A stretch of 64,000 bases of DNA. Origin: Roseiarcus sp035606915. GTDB lineage: Bacteria; Pseudomonadota; Alphaproteobacteria; Rhizobiales; Beijerinckiaceae. The first letter of the stretch is position 1. Every line of letters starts with the position of its first letter. Made by a program: the position numbers and the translations under genes. Shown one piece after another: positions 16,382-23,953 of the stretch. A model generated the notes under the pieces. That model ran no database searches. It saw only the letters and a list, made by a program, of their open reading frames with translations, and was not told where the DNA came from. Location: the NCBI GenBank assembly GCA_035606915.1, contig DATNDU010000031.1, forward strand, positions 19,668-83,667, in the 5' to 3' direction.

Positions 16382-17626
16382 CTATCCGATGAGCCCGCGC
16401 AGGCCCGCGTAAACGGAGATGACGGAAAGGATCGCGAAGGCCGCCGCCAGCCCCCGCGCATAGCGCGGCGACATCGCCAGCGCGCCATTCAGTTGCGTAC
16501 GCGCCAGCCCATAGAGCAGCGCCAACGTCACCGGCAGCAGCACGGCGTTGACGGCGCCGGCGGCGATCGAGATCGTCACCGGATTGGCGCCGGAGACGAC
16601 GAAGGCCCCCGCGGCGAGCGTCATGACGACATAGGCGAGGAAAAAGCCCGGCGCCGTGCGCGGCGAGGCGCCGGGCTTGGGACGGACCGCGAAGACTTCG
16701 CTGAAGCTCCAGCCGACCGTCAGGCCCGCCACCATGGCGGCCACCATCGCCGAGCCGCATAGGCCGAGCGCGAAAACGATGGTTCCGACGCGGGTTTCCA
16801 GCGCCTGGCCAAAGGTTCTGGCGAGCGCGCCAATGTCGGCGAAGCCGCCGCCGCCGACGCCATGTCCGGCGGTCGCCGCCCCGGCCACGAGAATGGCCGC
16901 CGTAATGAGTTGGCACAGGATCGCGCCGCCCAGGGTTTCAAGCCGCGCCTCGCGCAATCGTTGCGGCGTCAGCGCTTTGTCGAGGATCGCCGATTGCTGA
17001 TAGAACGCCGCCCACGGCAGGAACGTCGTGCCTATATTGGCGGCCAGCAGATAGAGATAGCGGGTGTCGCGCAGCGGAGCGTCGAACATCTGCCGTGCGA
17101 CGTCGGCGGCCTTCGGCCCCGCTCGCCAGGCCACGGCGACAAAAGCGAGTTCGAACAGGCCGAGCGCGATCGCAACGCGCTCCACCCGCCCATAGGCGCC
17201 GAAGCCGGCGACCGAGATGAAGAACAGCACGCTCGCCGTCACCGTGGGCGCGACGGGGGCGCCGAGCGCCTGCGCCAATCCGCCAAGCGCCGAAAGCTGG
17301 GTGACGAGGGCGCCGAAGCAACTCGCAGCGAGTGTGACGAGAACGGCGACGGCGACGCTGCGCCCGTAGCGCCGCTGCACCAGCTCCGCAAAGCCGCGCC
17401 CGGTGCCGAAGGCGAGGCGAACCGTCAGTTCCTGAATCACGAACAGTAGCGGGATCATCGCGAATTGCAGCGGCAGCAAGCGATAGCCCCATTCGGCCCC
17501 GCTCTGCGCCGCCGTGACGACGCTGCCGGCGTCCGTGTCGGCGAGCATGACGACAAGGCCCGGACCGATGGCGAGCGCCACGCGCCGCCAGGAGCGGCCG
17601 GGCGTCCAGGCGGGCGCCGAGGTCAC
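16382..17626 (-). CDS. NRAMP-family divalent metal transporter (divergent)
   Basis: This 414-residue integral membrane protein with about 11 hydrophobic segments belongs to the Nramp family. In TM1 the canonical metal motif DPGN is replaced by DTDAGS. In TM6 the canonical MPH reads LPW (GTTFLPWAAFYQQSA). The methionine that selects transition metals in Nramp proteins is therefore absent, and substrate preference may differ (for example Mg or another ion). It starts with GTG 17626 behind GGAAG. It transcribes away from pobA, and no metal riboswitch is recognisable upstream. Confidence 0.82.
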   Translation of the reverse strand: MTSAPAWTPGRSWRRVALAIGPGLVVMLADTDAGSVVTAAQSGAEWGYRLLPLQFAMIPLLFVIQELTVRLAFGTGRGFAELVQRRYGRSVAVAVLVTLAASCFGALVTQLSALGGLAQALGAPVAPTVTASVLFFISVAGFGAYGRVERVAIALGLFELAFVAVAWRAGPKAADVARQMFDAPLRDTRYLYLLAANIGTTFLPWAAFYQQSAILDKALTPQRLREARLETLGGAILCQLITAAILVAGAATAGHGVGGGGFADIGALARTFGQALETRVGTIVFALGLCGSAMVAAMVAGLTVGWSFSEVFAVRPKPGASPRTAPGFFLAYVVMTLAAGAFVVSGANPVTISIAAGAVNAVLLPVTLALLYGLARTQLNGALAMSPRYARGLAAAFAILSVISVYAGLRGLIG

Positions 17627-17999
17627 TTCGCAGCTTCCGCAACCGCAAAAGCCGCCCGCCCCCGCCGGCGACGGGCCTCAAACTTGGACGGCGATTCGAG
17701 GTCACGCATGCCCGGCGTTTATATCACCGCATACGGTTTGCGAGTGAAACGCTCGCAGGCGGGCGCGACGATCGCGTCGACCTCCTGCGGCTTGGCGATT
17801 GCGGTTAGCGCGAGGCGCGTGCGCCGGCGGGCGCCGGCGGGCGCCGTCGAGCGCGCCCGCCGCCCCGCGCCACCGGCCCGCCCGCCCTTCGCAAAGGACC
17901 GGAGATAACCAAATTCGAATGCGCCATCGGCAATTTTCGCTGGTTATCGGCGACCGGGCGAGACTACGCAACAGCGGTCGAGGGGTTCGGAGGCTGAGC

Positions 18000-19175
18000 A
18001 TGCGCACGCAGGTCGGAATCGTCGGCGCCGGGCCCGCCGGATTGTTCCTGTCCCACCTGCTGGCCAGGCAGGGCGTCGACAGCGTCATCCTCGAAGCGCA
18101 GAGCCGCGCTCATGTCGAGGACCGCGTGCGCGCCGGCGTGCTTGAGGCCGGGATCATCGACACGATGAACAATATCGGCCTCGGCGCCCGAATGCTCGCC
18201 GAGGGCATGGTCGACGAAGGCCTCAACATTCGCTTCCGGGGCAAGGAGATCCGCCTTGATCTGCCGGGGCTCACCGGCCGCCATGTTATGATCTACGGCC
18301 AGCAGGAGGTGGTGAAGGATCTCGTCGCCGCGCGGCTCGCCGAAGACCGTCCGCTGCTGTTCGGGGCCTCGGTGGAGCGGCTCGACGAGATCGAGGGGCC
18401 GCGCCCGCGGCTGCACTTCCGCAAGGATGGCGTGACGCAAGTTCTCGAATGCGACTTCATCGCTGGTTGCGACGGTTTTCACGGCGCCTGCCGTCAGGCG
18501 CCGCCGCAAGAAACCGTTCATTCCTTTGTCAAGGCCTATGATTTCGTGTGGCTCGGCGTGTTGGCGCGCGCGGCGCCGATCCCGGACATGACCTACGCCA
18601 ACCATGATCGCGGCTTTGCCTTGTGCAGCCGGCGCTCAACCAAAGTGTCGCGGCTCTATCTGCAAGTGGCGGCGTCCGATGCACCGGAAAACTGGTCGGA
18701 TCGCCAGTTCTGGGACGAGTTGCACGCGCGCATGGCCGACACGCAGGCCCAGCAAATCCAGGAAGGCGAAATCTTCCAGCGCGACATGGCGCGGCTGCGC
18801 GCCTATATCGCCGATCCCATGCAATATGGCCGGTTGTTTCTGGCGGGCGACGCCTGTCACATCGTGCCGCCAGCGGGCGCCAAGGGCCTCAACATGGCGG
18901 TCGGCGACGTGCGCACGCTGGCGCGCGGGCTGGTCGCCTTCTATCGCCAGGGATCACGCGCCGGGCTCGACCGCTACAGCGCCGATTGCATCGACCGGGT
19001 GTGGAAAACGATCCGCTTCTCCGTCGCGCTCACCAGCCTGCTGCATCGGTTTGACGAGCACACGCCGTTTCAGCGCGAGCTACAGATGGCCGAGCTCGAA
19101 TATCTGCACGGTTCGCCGGCGGCGCAGCGCGTCATCGCCGAGCAATATGTGCGGCTGAGCGAAGTGAGCGATTGA
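18000..19175 (+). CDS. pobA: 4-hydroxybenzoate 3-monooxygenase
   Basis: This 391-residue flavoprotein hydroxylase converts 4-hydroxybenzoate to protocatechuate with NADPH and O2. It shows the FAD motif GIVGAGPAGLFLSHLL at the N-terminus, DRVRAGVLEAG near 42-52, the MIYGQQEV segment near 99, and LAGDACHIVPPAGAKGLNMA near 280, the DG/GD signature of PobA. Length matches the usual 390-394. It is a single gene followed by decayed ORFs. No protocatechuate ring-cleavage genes are present in the window. The roughly 370 bases upstream show no PobR/PcaQ gene. Confidence 0.93.
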   Translation: MRTQVGIVGAGPAGLFLSHLLARQGVDSVILEAQSRAHVEDRVRAGVLEAGIIDTMNNIGLGARMLAEGMVDEGLNIRFRGKEIRLDLPGLTGRHVMIYGQQEVVKDLVAARLAEDRPLLFGASVERLDEIEGPRPRLHFRKDGVTQVLECDFIAGCDGFHGACRQAPPQETVHSFVKAYDFVWLGVLARAAPIPDMTYANHDRGFALCSRRSTKVSRLYLQVAASDAPENWSDRQFWDELHARMADTQAQQIQEGEIFQRDMARLRAYIADPMQYGRLFLAGDACHIVPPAGAKGLNMAVGDVRTLARGLVAFYRQGSRAGLDRYSADCIDRVWKTIRFSVALTSLLHRFDEHTPFQRELQMAELEYLHGSPAAQRVIAEQYVRLSEVSD

Positions 19176-19200
19176 GAGTTTCGGCTTGCGGCGGCGCGCA

Positions 19201-19779
19201 GGCGGGTCATCAGCAACTCGGCGGCGTGCGCGACGTGCCGCCGGCGCTCGCCATCATCCCCACATCAACCGCCTCGCCGCGGCGGTGCGTGCGCGCGGCG
19301 GCGTCGTCGACTGGGTGAAAATGGTGGCCGGCGAGGGCGGGCGCAGCTTGTGGCCGATCTACCACGACTATTTCTTCGCCCCCGAGAACGCGGCGCGCCA
19401 TCGCGACAACCTGACCGAGGGCGCGCCGGGGCAGCGGCTGCGCGACGATCTCGACGTTCGCGACGGCGACGTCGTCGCCAACAAGTCGCGCTTCAGCGCC
19501 TTCCTGCCCGGCAAGTCCGACTTGCCCAAGCAGCTTGCGGCGCGCGGCGTGCGCAACGTCATCATCACCGGCATGTTGACCAATTTCTGCTGCGAGACCT
19601 CGGCGCGCGACGCGATGATGCTCGACTATCGCGGGGCGATGATCTCGGACGCCAACGCGGCGCGCTACGAGGAGGATCGCAACATCGGCTTCTCGACGGT
19701 GTTTCATAGCTTCGGCGACGTCATGACTACCGATGAGATGATCGACGAAGTGCTGCGCCCCGCCGAGGCCGCGCCATGA
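19201..19779 (+). pseudogene. Isochorismatase-family cysteine hydrolase with internal deletion
   Basis: The C-terminal two thirds are typical: INRLAAAVRARGGVVDWVK, LWPIYHDYFF, a catalytic Lys in NKSRFSAF, and the Cys nucleophile in GMLTNFCCETSARDA. In a different frame just before it, PPALAII matches the first beta-strand of the family (ALLVIDMQNDF). The strand then runs straight into PHINRLAAAV, so the segment with the catalytic Asp and about 25-35 residues is missing and the frame has changed near 19258. An intact gene was probably cut by a deletion. Confidence 0.7.
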
Positions 19780-19813
19780 CGTCATCCCCCGCGCCAGCCA
19801 AGGAGCTATTTCG

Positions 19814-20517
19814 ATGATGCCCAATTCTATGTAACGCCGTCACGTCCTGGGCTCGCCGCCGCGCTGCGCGGCTCGGCCTTTGCGCCCGCCGCCTTCGCCG
19901 CCGGCAAGGTGACGGTCGGCGTGGTGTTGCCGCTGTCGGGCGCCTTCGCCGACCAGGGCAAGCATTACGAGACCGGCATGCAGCTCTGCCAGCAAACGAA
20001 CGGCGTCACGGCCGCCGGCAAGACGGTCGACCTCGTGGTGCGCGACGACCGCGGCCCCAGTTCCGGCGGTCTTTCGCGGCGGTTGACGCAGGAGTTGATC
20101 CTGCGCGACCACGCCGATCTCATCGTCGGCTACAGCTTCACGCCCAACGCGATGTCGGCGGCGAGCCTGCTCACCGAGGCCAGGCGGCCGGCGATCACCA
20201 TCAACGCCGCGACCTCGATCATCACGGCGAAATCGCCGTATTTCACCCGCATTTCGATGACGATGTCGCAGGTGACCTATGCGCTCGGCCAATGGGCGGC
20301 GAAGAACGGCATCAAGACCGCCCATACGATCGCCTCCGACTATGCGCCGGGGATCGACGCCGAGACCTGGTTCGCCAAGGGATTCACCAGCGCCGGCGGC
20401 AAAGTGCTCGGCGCCGACCGCACGCCGCTGGCGTCGATGGAATATGGCGCGGTGCTGCAACGGGCGATCGAGGCCAAGCCCGCCGCGATCTTCGCCTTCG
20501 ATCCCGGCGAGTTCTCC
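19814..20517 (+). pseudogene. Truncated ABC-transporter substrate-binding protein (Liv/amide type)
   Basis: An AAGGAG at 19799 precedes ATG 19814, but that frame stops at a TAA after six codons. Directly afterwards the same frame reads RRHVLG, a Tat-like motif. The continuation of the leader (LAAALRGSAFAPAAFAAG) and the mature start (KVTVGVVLPLSGAFADQG) are in another frame, so at least two lesions lie in the signal peptide. The receptor domain runs to about 20517 (IFAFDPGEFS) and then ends abruptly after roughly half the usual length, where creatininase sequence begins. Confidence 0.7.
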
Positions 20518-20562
20518 GATGCGCGACGTCCTCAACCAAGACGGCATGGCCGAGATGACGGC

Positions 20563-21315
20563 ACCGTCGCCATTCTGCCCGTCGGCGTGATGGAGGCGCA
20601 CGGGCCGCACTTGCCGATCGGCACGGACGCCTTCATCGCCCTCGCGCTGTCGCGCTTGACCGCCGGCTACGCCGGCGCCGCCGGCCGCGAGGCGCTGGTC
20701 GCGCCGCCGTTCTATTGGGGCGTCAACGGCGTGCTCGCCGATTTCGTCGGCAGTTTTCGCGTGCGGCCGCAGACCGCCGCGATGCTGCTCGAAGACGTGA
20801 TCGGCTCGCTCGTCGGGCTCGGCTTCGGCGAGGTCTTGATTATCAGCCATCACGGCGATCTCGCCCATAACGAGATGATCCGCGACGTGCTGCTCGGCCA
20901 GCATGGCGTGGGCGTGCGCTGGCTCTACACTCCCTTCCGGTGGCGCATGTTCGCGCGCCTCGGCATGACCGGGCAGGAGCCGATCTGGGCGCCTTGGACG
21001 CCGACGCCGGGGCTCGAAGCCTCCCGCCTGACCGGCGTCTTCGGCGTCCACGCCGACGAGTACGAAACGGTGGCGATGGTGCGCCATTTCCCGCACACGG
21101 TGGATTTCGAGGCGTTGCGCGAACTGCCGCCGACGGCGCTGACCACCGCCGACCTGCCGCGCTGGCGCAAGGGCGGCGCGGAGGCGCGCGCCCTGACGCC
21201 GGACGGCTACTTCGGCGCCCCCAACCCCATCGATCCCGAACTCTGGCGCCATTTCGACGAGACGGCGAAGATCATGGCCGCCGCAATTTCGCGCGATCGT
21301 CGCCAAGCCGGCTAG
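20563..21315 (+). CDS. Creatininase-family amidohydrolase, fused in frame to the preceding remnant
   Basis: About 250 residues cover almost the whole creatininase fold. The metal ligands in PVGVMEAHGPHLPIGTD (Glu, His, Asp), the ISHHGDLAHN segment and the late Glu in HADEYET are present. There is no ATG, GTG or TTG upstream of GTG-ATG at 20587, which lies inside the first metal motif. The only way to translate the full domain is therefore through the open chimeric frame that starts at 19909 in the binding-protein remnant. It may be expressed as a chimera, or be dead. The natural substrate of the family (creatinine, formamides, peptides) cannot be specified. Confidence 0.65.
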   Translation, partial: TVAILPVGVMEAHGPHLPIGTDAFIALALSRLTAGYAGAAGREALVAPPFYWGVNGVLADFVGSFRVRPQTAAMLLEDVIGSLVGLGFGEVLIISHHGDLAHNEMIRDVLLGQHGVGVRWLYTPFRWRMFARLGMTGQEPIWAPWTPTPGLEASRLTGVFGVHADEYETVAMVRHFPHTVDFEALRELPPTALTTADLPRWRKGGAEARALTPDGYFGAPNPIDPELWRHFDETAKIMAAAISRDRRQAG

Positions 21316-22238
21316 ATCTCGTAGTCCGGCAAGCTGCGCCGTCTCGCCATCTGCTTCGCCTCGGCAAGCAACAACGCCTCGAACGCCAGCGCCGCTTTGC
21401 TGCGGAAGCGCTCTTTGTGGCGGATGAGCGCGAAGCGGCGCGGCGGCAGCGCGTAGCCGATGCGGCGCAGACGCCCCGATTGGAGATAGGGCAGGGCGAC
21501 GAGTTCCGAAACCACCGTCAGACATTGGCTGCGCGCCACCGCCGCGCAGGCCGCCTCGTTGGTCGGCAAAGTCAATTTCACCGAGAGGCCCTCGGGTTTC
21601 AGCCCCGCCGCGCGCAGCGCGGCTTCGAACACGGCGCGCGTGCCGGAGCCGGGCTCGCGCATCACCCAATGCGACGCCTCAAGTTCGCTCGCCGCCACCT
21701 CGCTGCGACGCGACAACGGATGCTGCGGCGCGCCGACAATGACCAGCCGATCGTCGGCAAGCGGCGTCACAGCGAGCCCGGCCTCGTCGATTTCGCCCTC
21801 GATGCAGCCGAGTTCGACGTCGCCGGCGAGCACGGCGGCGGCGACGCTGGCGGTGTTGCCTTCCACCAGGCTCAAAGCGACGCCCTCATGCGCGGCGGCG
21901 AATTGCATCAGCAGCGGCGGCAGCCAATGGCTGGCGAGCGTCTGGCTGGCGGCGAGGGCGAGGCGGCCGCGCGTGAGCCCTCCGAGTTCCTGCAAGGCGA
22001 TCTGCGCCGCTGCGGCGGCGCGCAGCACCGCTTGGGCCTGCGGAAGAAAGTCCCGGCCGATTTCGCTGAGCTCCAACCGCCGAGCGACGCGATGGAACAG
22101 TTTGACGCCATGCCGGCCCTCCAGCGCCTGAATGGCGGCGGTCGCCGCCGAGGGCGAGAGGTGGACCGCCTTGGCGCCCTCCGTCAGGTGCTGACGTTCG
22201 GCGACAGCGACGAAGACGCGCAATTGCTCCAAGGTCAT
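21312..22238 (-). CDS. LysR-family transcriptional regulator
   Basis: This 308-residue regulator has an N-terminal winged HTH (LEQLRVFVAVAERQHLTEGAKAVHLS) and a C-terminal periplasmic-binding-fold effector domain. It resembles the CysB-like/YeiE subgroup often divergent from yeiH. It overlaps the creatininase 3' end by 4 bases. The promoter region shared with yeiH holds an inverted repeat TCGAAC/GTTCGA. It probably regulates the exporter in response to a sulfur-containing or other small-molecule effector (inference from context). Confidence 0.9.
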   Translation of the reverse strand: MTLEQLRVFVAVAERQHLTEGAKAVHLSPSAATAAIQALEGRHGVKLFHRVARRLELSEIGRDFLPQAQAVLRAAAAAQIALQELGGLTRGRLALAASQTLASHWLPPLLMQFAAAHEGVALSLVEGNTASVAAAVLAGDVELGCIEGEIDEAGLAVTPLADDRLVIVGAPQHPLSRRSEVAASELEASHWVMREPGSGTRAVFEAALRAAGLKPEGLSVKLTLPTNEAACAAVARSQCLTVVSELVALPYLQSGRLRRIGYALPPRRFALIRHKERFRSKAALAFEALLLAEAKQMARRRSLPDYEI

Positions 22239-22248
22239 CGCGATAAAA

Positions 22249-22274
22249 TCGAACAAAATGGACGATACGTTCGA
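22249..22274. promoter_or_regulatory. Inverted repeat in the LysR-yeiH divergent promoter
   Basis: TCGAAC and GTTCGA are separated by 14 bases, a size and position compatible with a LysR binding site between the divergent starts at 22238 and 22323. Confidence 0.5.
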
Positions 22275-22322
22275 ATGGATTGAACATGCGCGGGGGAATA
22301 CGTCAAGCGGCAAGAGGTCCCC

Positions 22323-23345
22323 ATGCCCTACTCGCCCGCCGCTTGTCGAAAATTTCTCCCGGGGCTCGCGCTTTGCGCTGCCGTCGCGGCGATAGCTTAC
22401 GCAGCCGAGGCGCTGGAGACGCGCCTTTTCGGCAAGGCGTGGCTGGAGACGCTGGTGCTCGCCATCGTCATCGGCGCCGGCGTCAGGACGGCGTGGACGC
22501 CGCCGGCGCGGTTCGGCGCCGGCGTGGCGTTTACCGCCAAGACGCTGTTGGAGATCGCCATCGTGCTGCTCGGCCTTTCGGTCAGCGCCACCACGCTTTT
22601 CGCGGCGGGGCCGGCCTTGCTCGTCGGCATCGCCTTCACCGTCTGCGCCGCCATCGCCATCAGCTACGGCATTGGCCGCGGCTTCGGCCTGCCGCACAAG
22701 CTTTCGGTGTTGATTGCCTGCGGAAATTCGATTTGCGGCAATTCCGCCATCGCCGCCGCCGCGCCGGTGATCCGCGCCGACAGCGACGATATCGCCGCCT
22801 CCATCGCCTTTACCGCGGTGCTCGGCGTTATTGTGGTGTTGGCGCTGCCGTTCGCTGGCCAATTCCTGCATCTGAGCCAGGTGCAATACGGGGTTCTTGC
22901 CGGCCTGACCGTCTACGCCGTTCCGCAGGTGCTCGCGGCGACCGCCTCGGCCGGCGCGATCAGCGTGCAGATCGGCGCCTTGGTGAAGCTTGGGCGCGTG
23001 CTGATGCTGGGGCCGGTGCTGTTTCTGCTGGCGCTGCTCGGCGGCGCGCAAGCCTCGGCGTCTCAGGACAAGGTTCGCCTGTCGCAATTGGCGCCGCCGT
23101 TCATTCTTGGCTTTCTGGCCATGATTGGCCTGCGCTCGACGGGATGGCTGGCGCCGTCGGTTCTTGCCGCGGCGGCGACCGCCGCCAGCGTGCTGACCAT
23201 AATGGCGATGGCGGCGCTGGGCGTCGGCGTCGACGCCAGATCGGTGGCCAGGGCGGGCGCGCGGGTGACGGTCGTCGTGGTGGCGTCCCTGCTGGCCCTC
23301 GGCGCGATCAGCCTGGCGCTGATCTCAGCCCTCGGCCTGCGCTAG
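22323..23345 (+). CDS. YeiH-family putative sulfate exporter
   Basis: This 340-residue protein with about 10 hydrophobic segments has the UPF0324/YeiH pattern, including SVLIACGNSICGNSAIAAAAPVI near 135-155 and the LETLVLAIVIGAGVRT start. The family is annotated as sulfate exporter, with limited biochemical proof. It starts at ATG 22323 with AGAGG upstream. It is divergent from a LysR gene, the common arrangement for this family. Confidence 0.88.
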   Translation: MPYSPAACRKFLPGLALCAAVAAIAYAAEALETRLFGKAWLETLVLAIVIGAGVRTAWTPPARFGAGVAFTAKTLLEIAIVLLGLSVSATTLFAAGPALLVGIAFTVCAAIAISYGIGRGFGLPHKLSVLIACGNSICGNSAIAAAAPVIRADSDDIAASIAFTAVLGVIVVLALPFAGQFLHLSQVQYGVLAGLTVYAVPQVLAATASAGAISVQIGALVKLGRVLMLGPVLFLLALLGGAQASASQDKVRLSQLAPPFILGFLAMIGLRSTGWLAPSVLAAAATAASVLTIMAMAALGVGVDARSVARAGARVTVVVVASLLALGAISLALISALGLR

Positions 23346-23464
23346 GCGGCGTAATCGCGCTTGCGCGGCGCGAAATCTTCCTGCTAATTCGTTCGCATAC
23401 AAATGAAGCGGAGCCTCGTGACCCTGTCCTCGATCGAGCGCCCCGCAGTTGCGGGGGCCTGGGG

Positions 23465-23953
23465 GTGAGAACGGCGAAGCGTTTGTCGCTGCGCGTGAAC
23501 GGCGCAACCTATAGCGTCGAAGGGGAGCCGCAGGTCCCGCTGCTTCATTTCCTGCGCAACGACCTTGCGCTCAACAGCCCGAAATTCGGCTGCGGCCTCG
23601 GCGAATGTGGGGCCTGCACGGTGTTGATCGACGGCGTCGCGGCGCGCAGTTGCGCCTTGCCCGTTCGCCTTGCCGAGGGGCGCGAAATCGTCACCCTGGA
23701 AGGCTTGACCGCCGCCGGGGGCGACCCGCTCCAGCGCGCCTTCGTCAGCGCCCAGGCGGCGCAATGCGGCTATTGCATCGCCGGAATGATTATGACCGCC
23801 AAAGCTTTCCTGGCAGTCTGCCCGCAGCCGAGCGAGACGCAAGTGCGCGAGGCGCTGCGCTACAATCTCTGCCGCTGCGGCGCGCATGTCGAGATCGTGC
23901 GCGGCGTCATGCTGGCGGCCGAACTCGCCCGCGCCGACGCCGCTGCGTCATGA
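23465..23953 (+). CDS. nicA: NicA-type [2Fe-2S] subunit of a molybdenum hydroxylase
   Basis: This 162-residue small subunit carries two [2Fe-2S] clusters. The plant-type cluster lies in CGLGECGACTVL plus a later Cys (ARSCALP). The second, xanthine-oxidase-type cluster is in CGYCIAGM and CRCGAHVEIV. It passes electrons from the molybdenum centre in the large subunit to the haems. The start is taken as GTG 23465, which overlaps the TGA of a 21-codon ORF. The stop overlaps the nicB ATG by 4 bases. The nicA name follows similarity to nicotinate dehydrogenase, but related two-gene sets oxidise isoquinoline, aldehydes or other N-heterocycles. Confidence 0.85.
   Translation: MRTAKRLSLRVNGATYSVEGEPQVPLLHFLRNDLALNSPKFGCGLGECGACTVLIDGVAARSCALPVRLAEGREIVTLEGLTAAGGDPLQRAFVSAQAAQCGYCIAGMIMTAKAFLAVCPQPSETQVREALRYNLCRCGAHVEIVRGVMLAAELARADAAAS

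Noticed and set aside
19840..21669. 609-codon minus-strand ORF over the receptor/creatininase region
   Set aside because: Arginine- and histidine-rich shadow frame without motifs.
23403..23468. 21-codon ORF overlapping the nicA start (GTGA)
   Set aside because: A leader peptide is possible, but there is no hydrophobic or codon-repeat feature and no good ribosome binding site.
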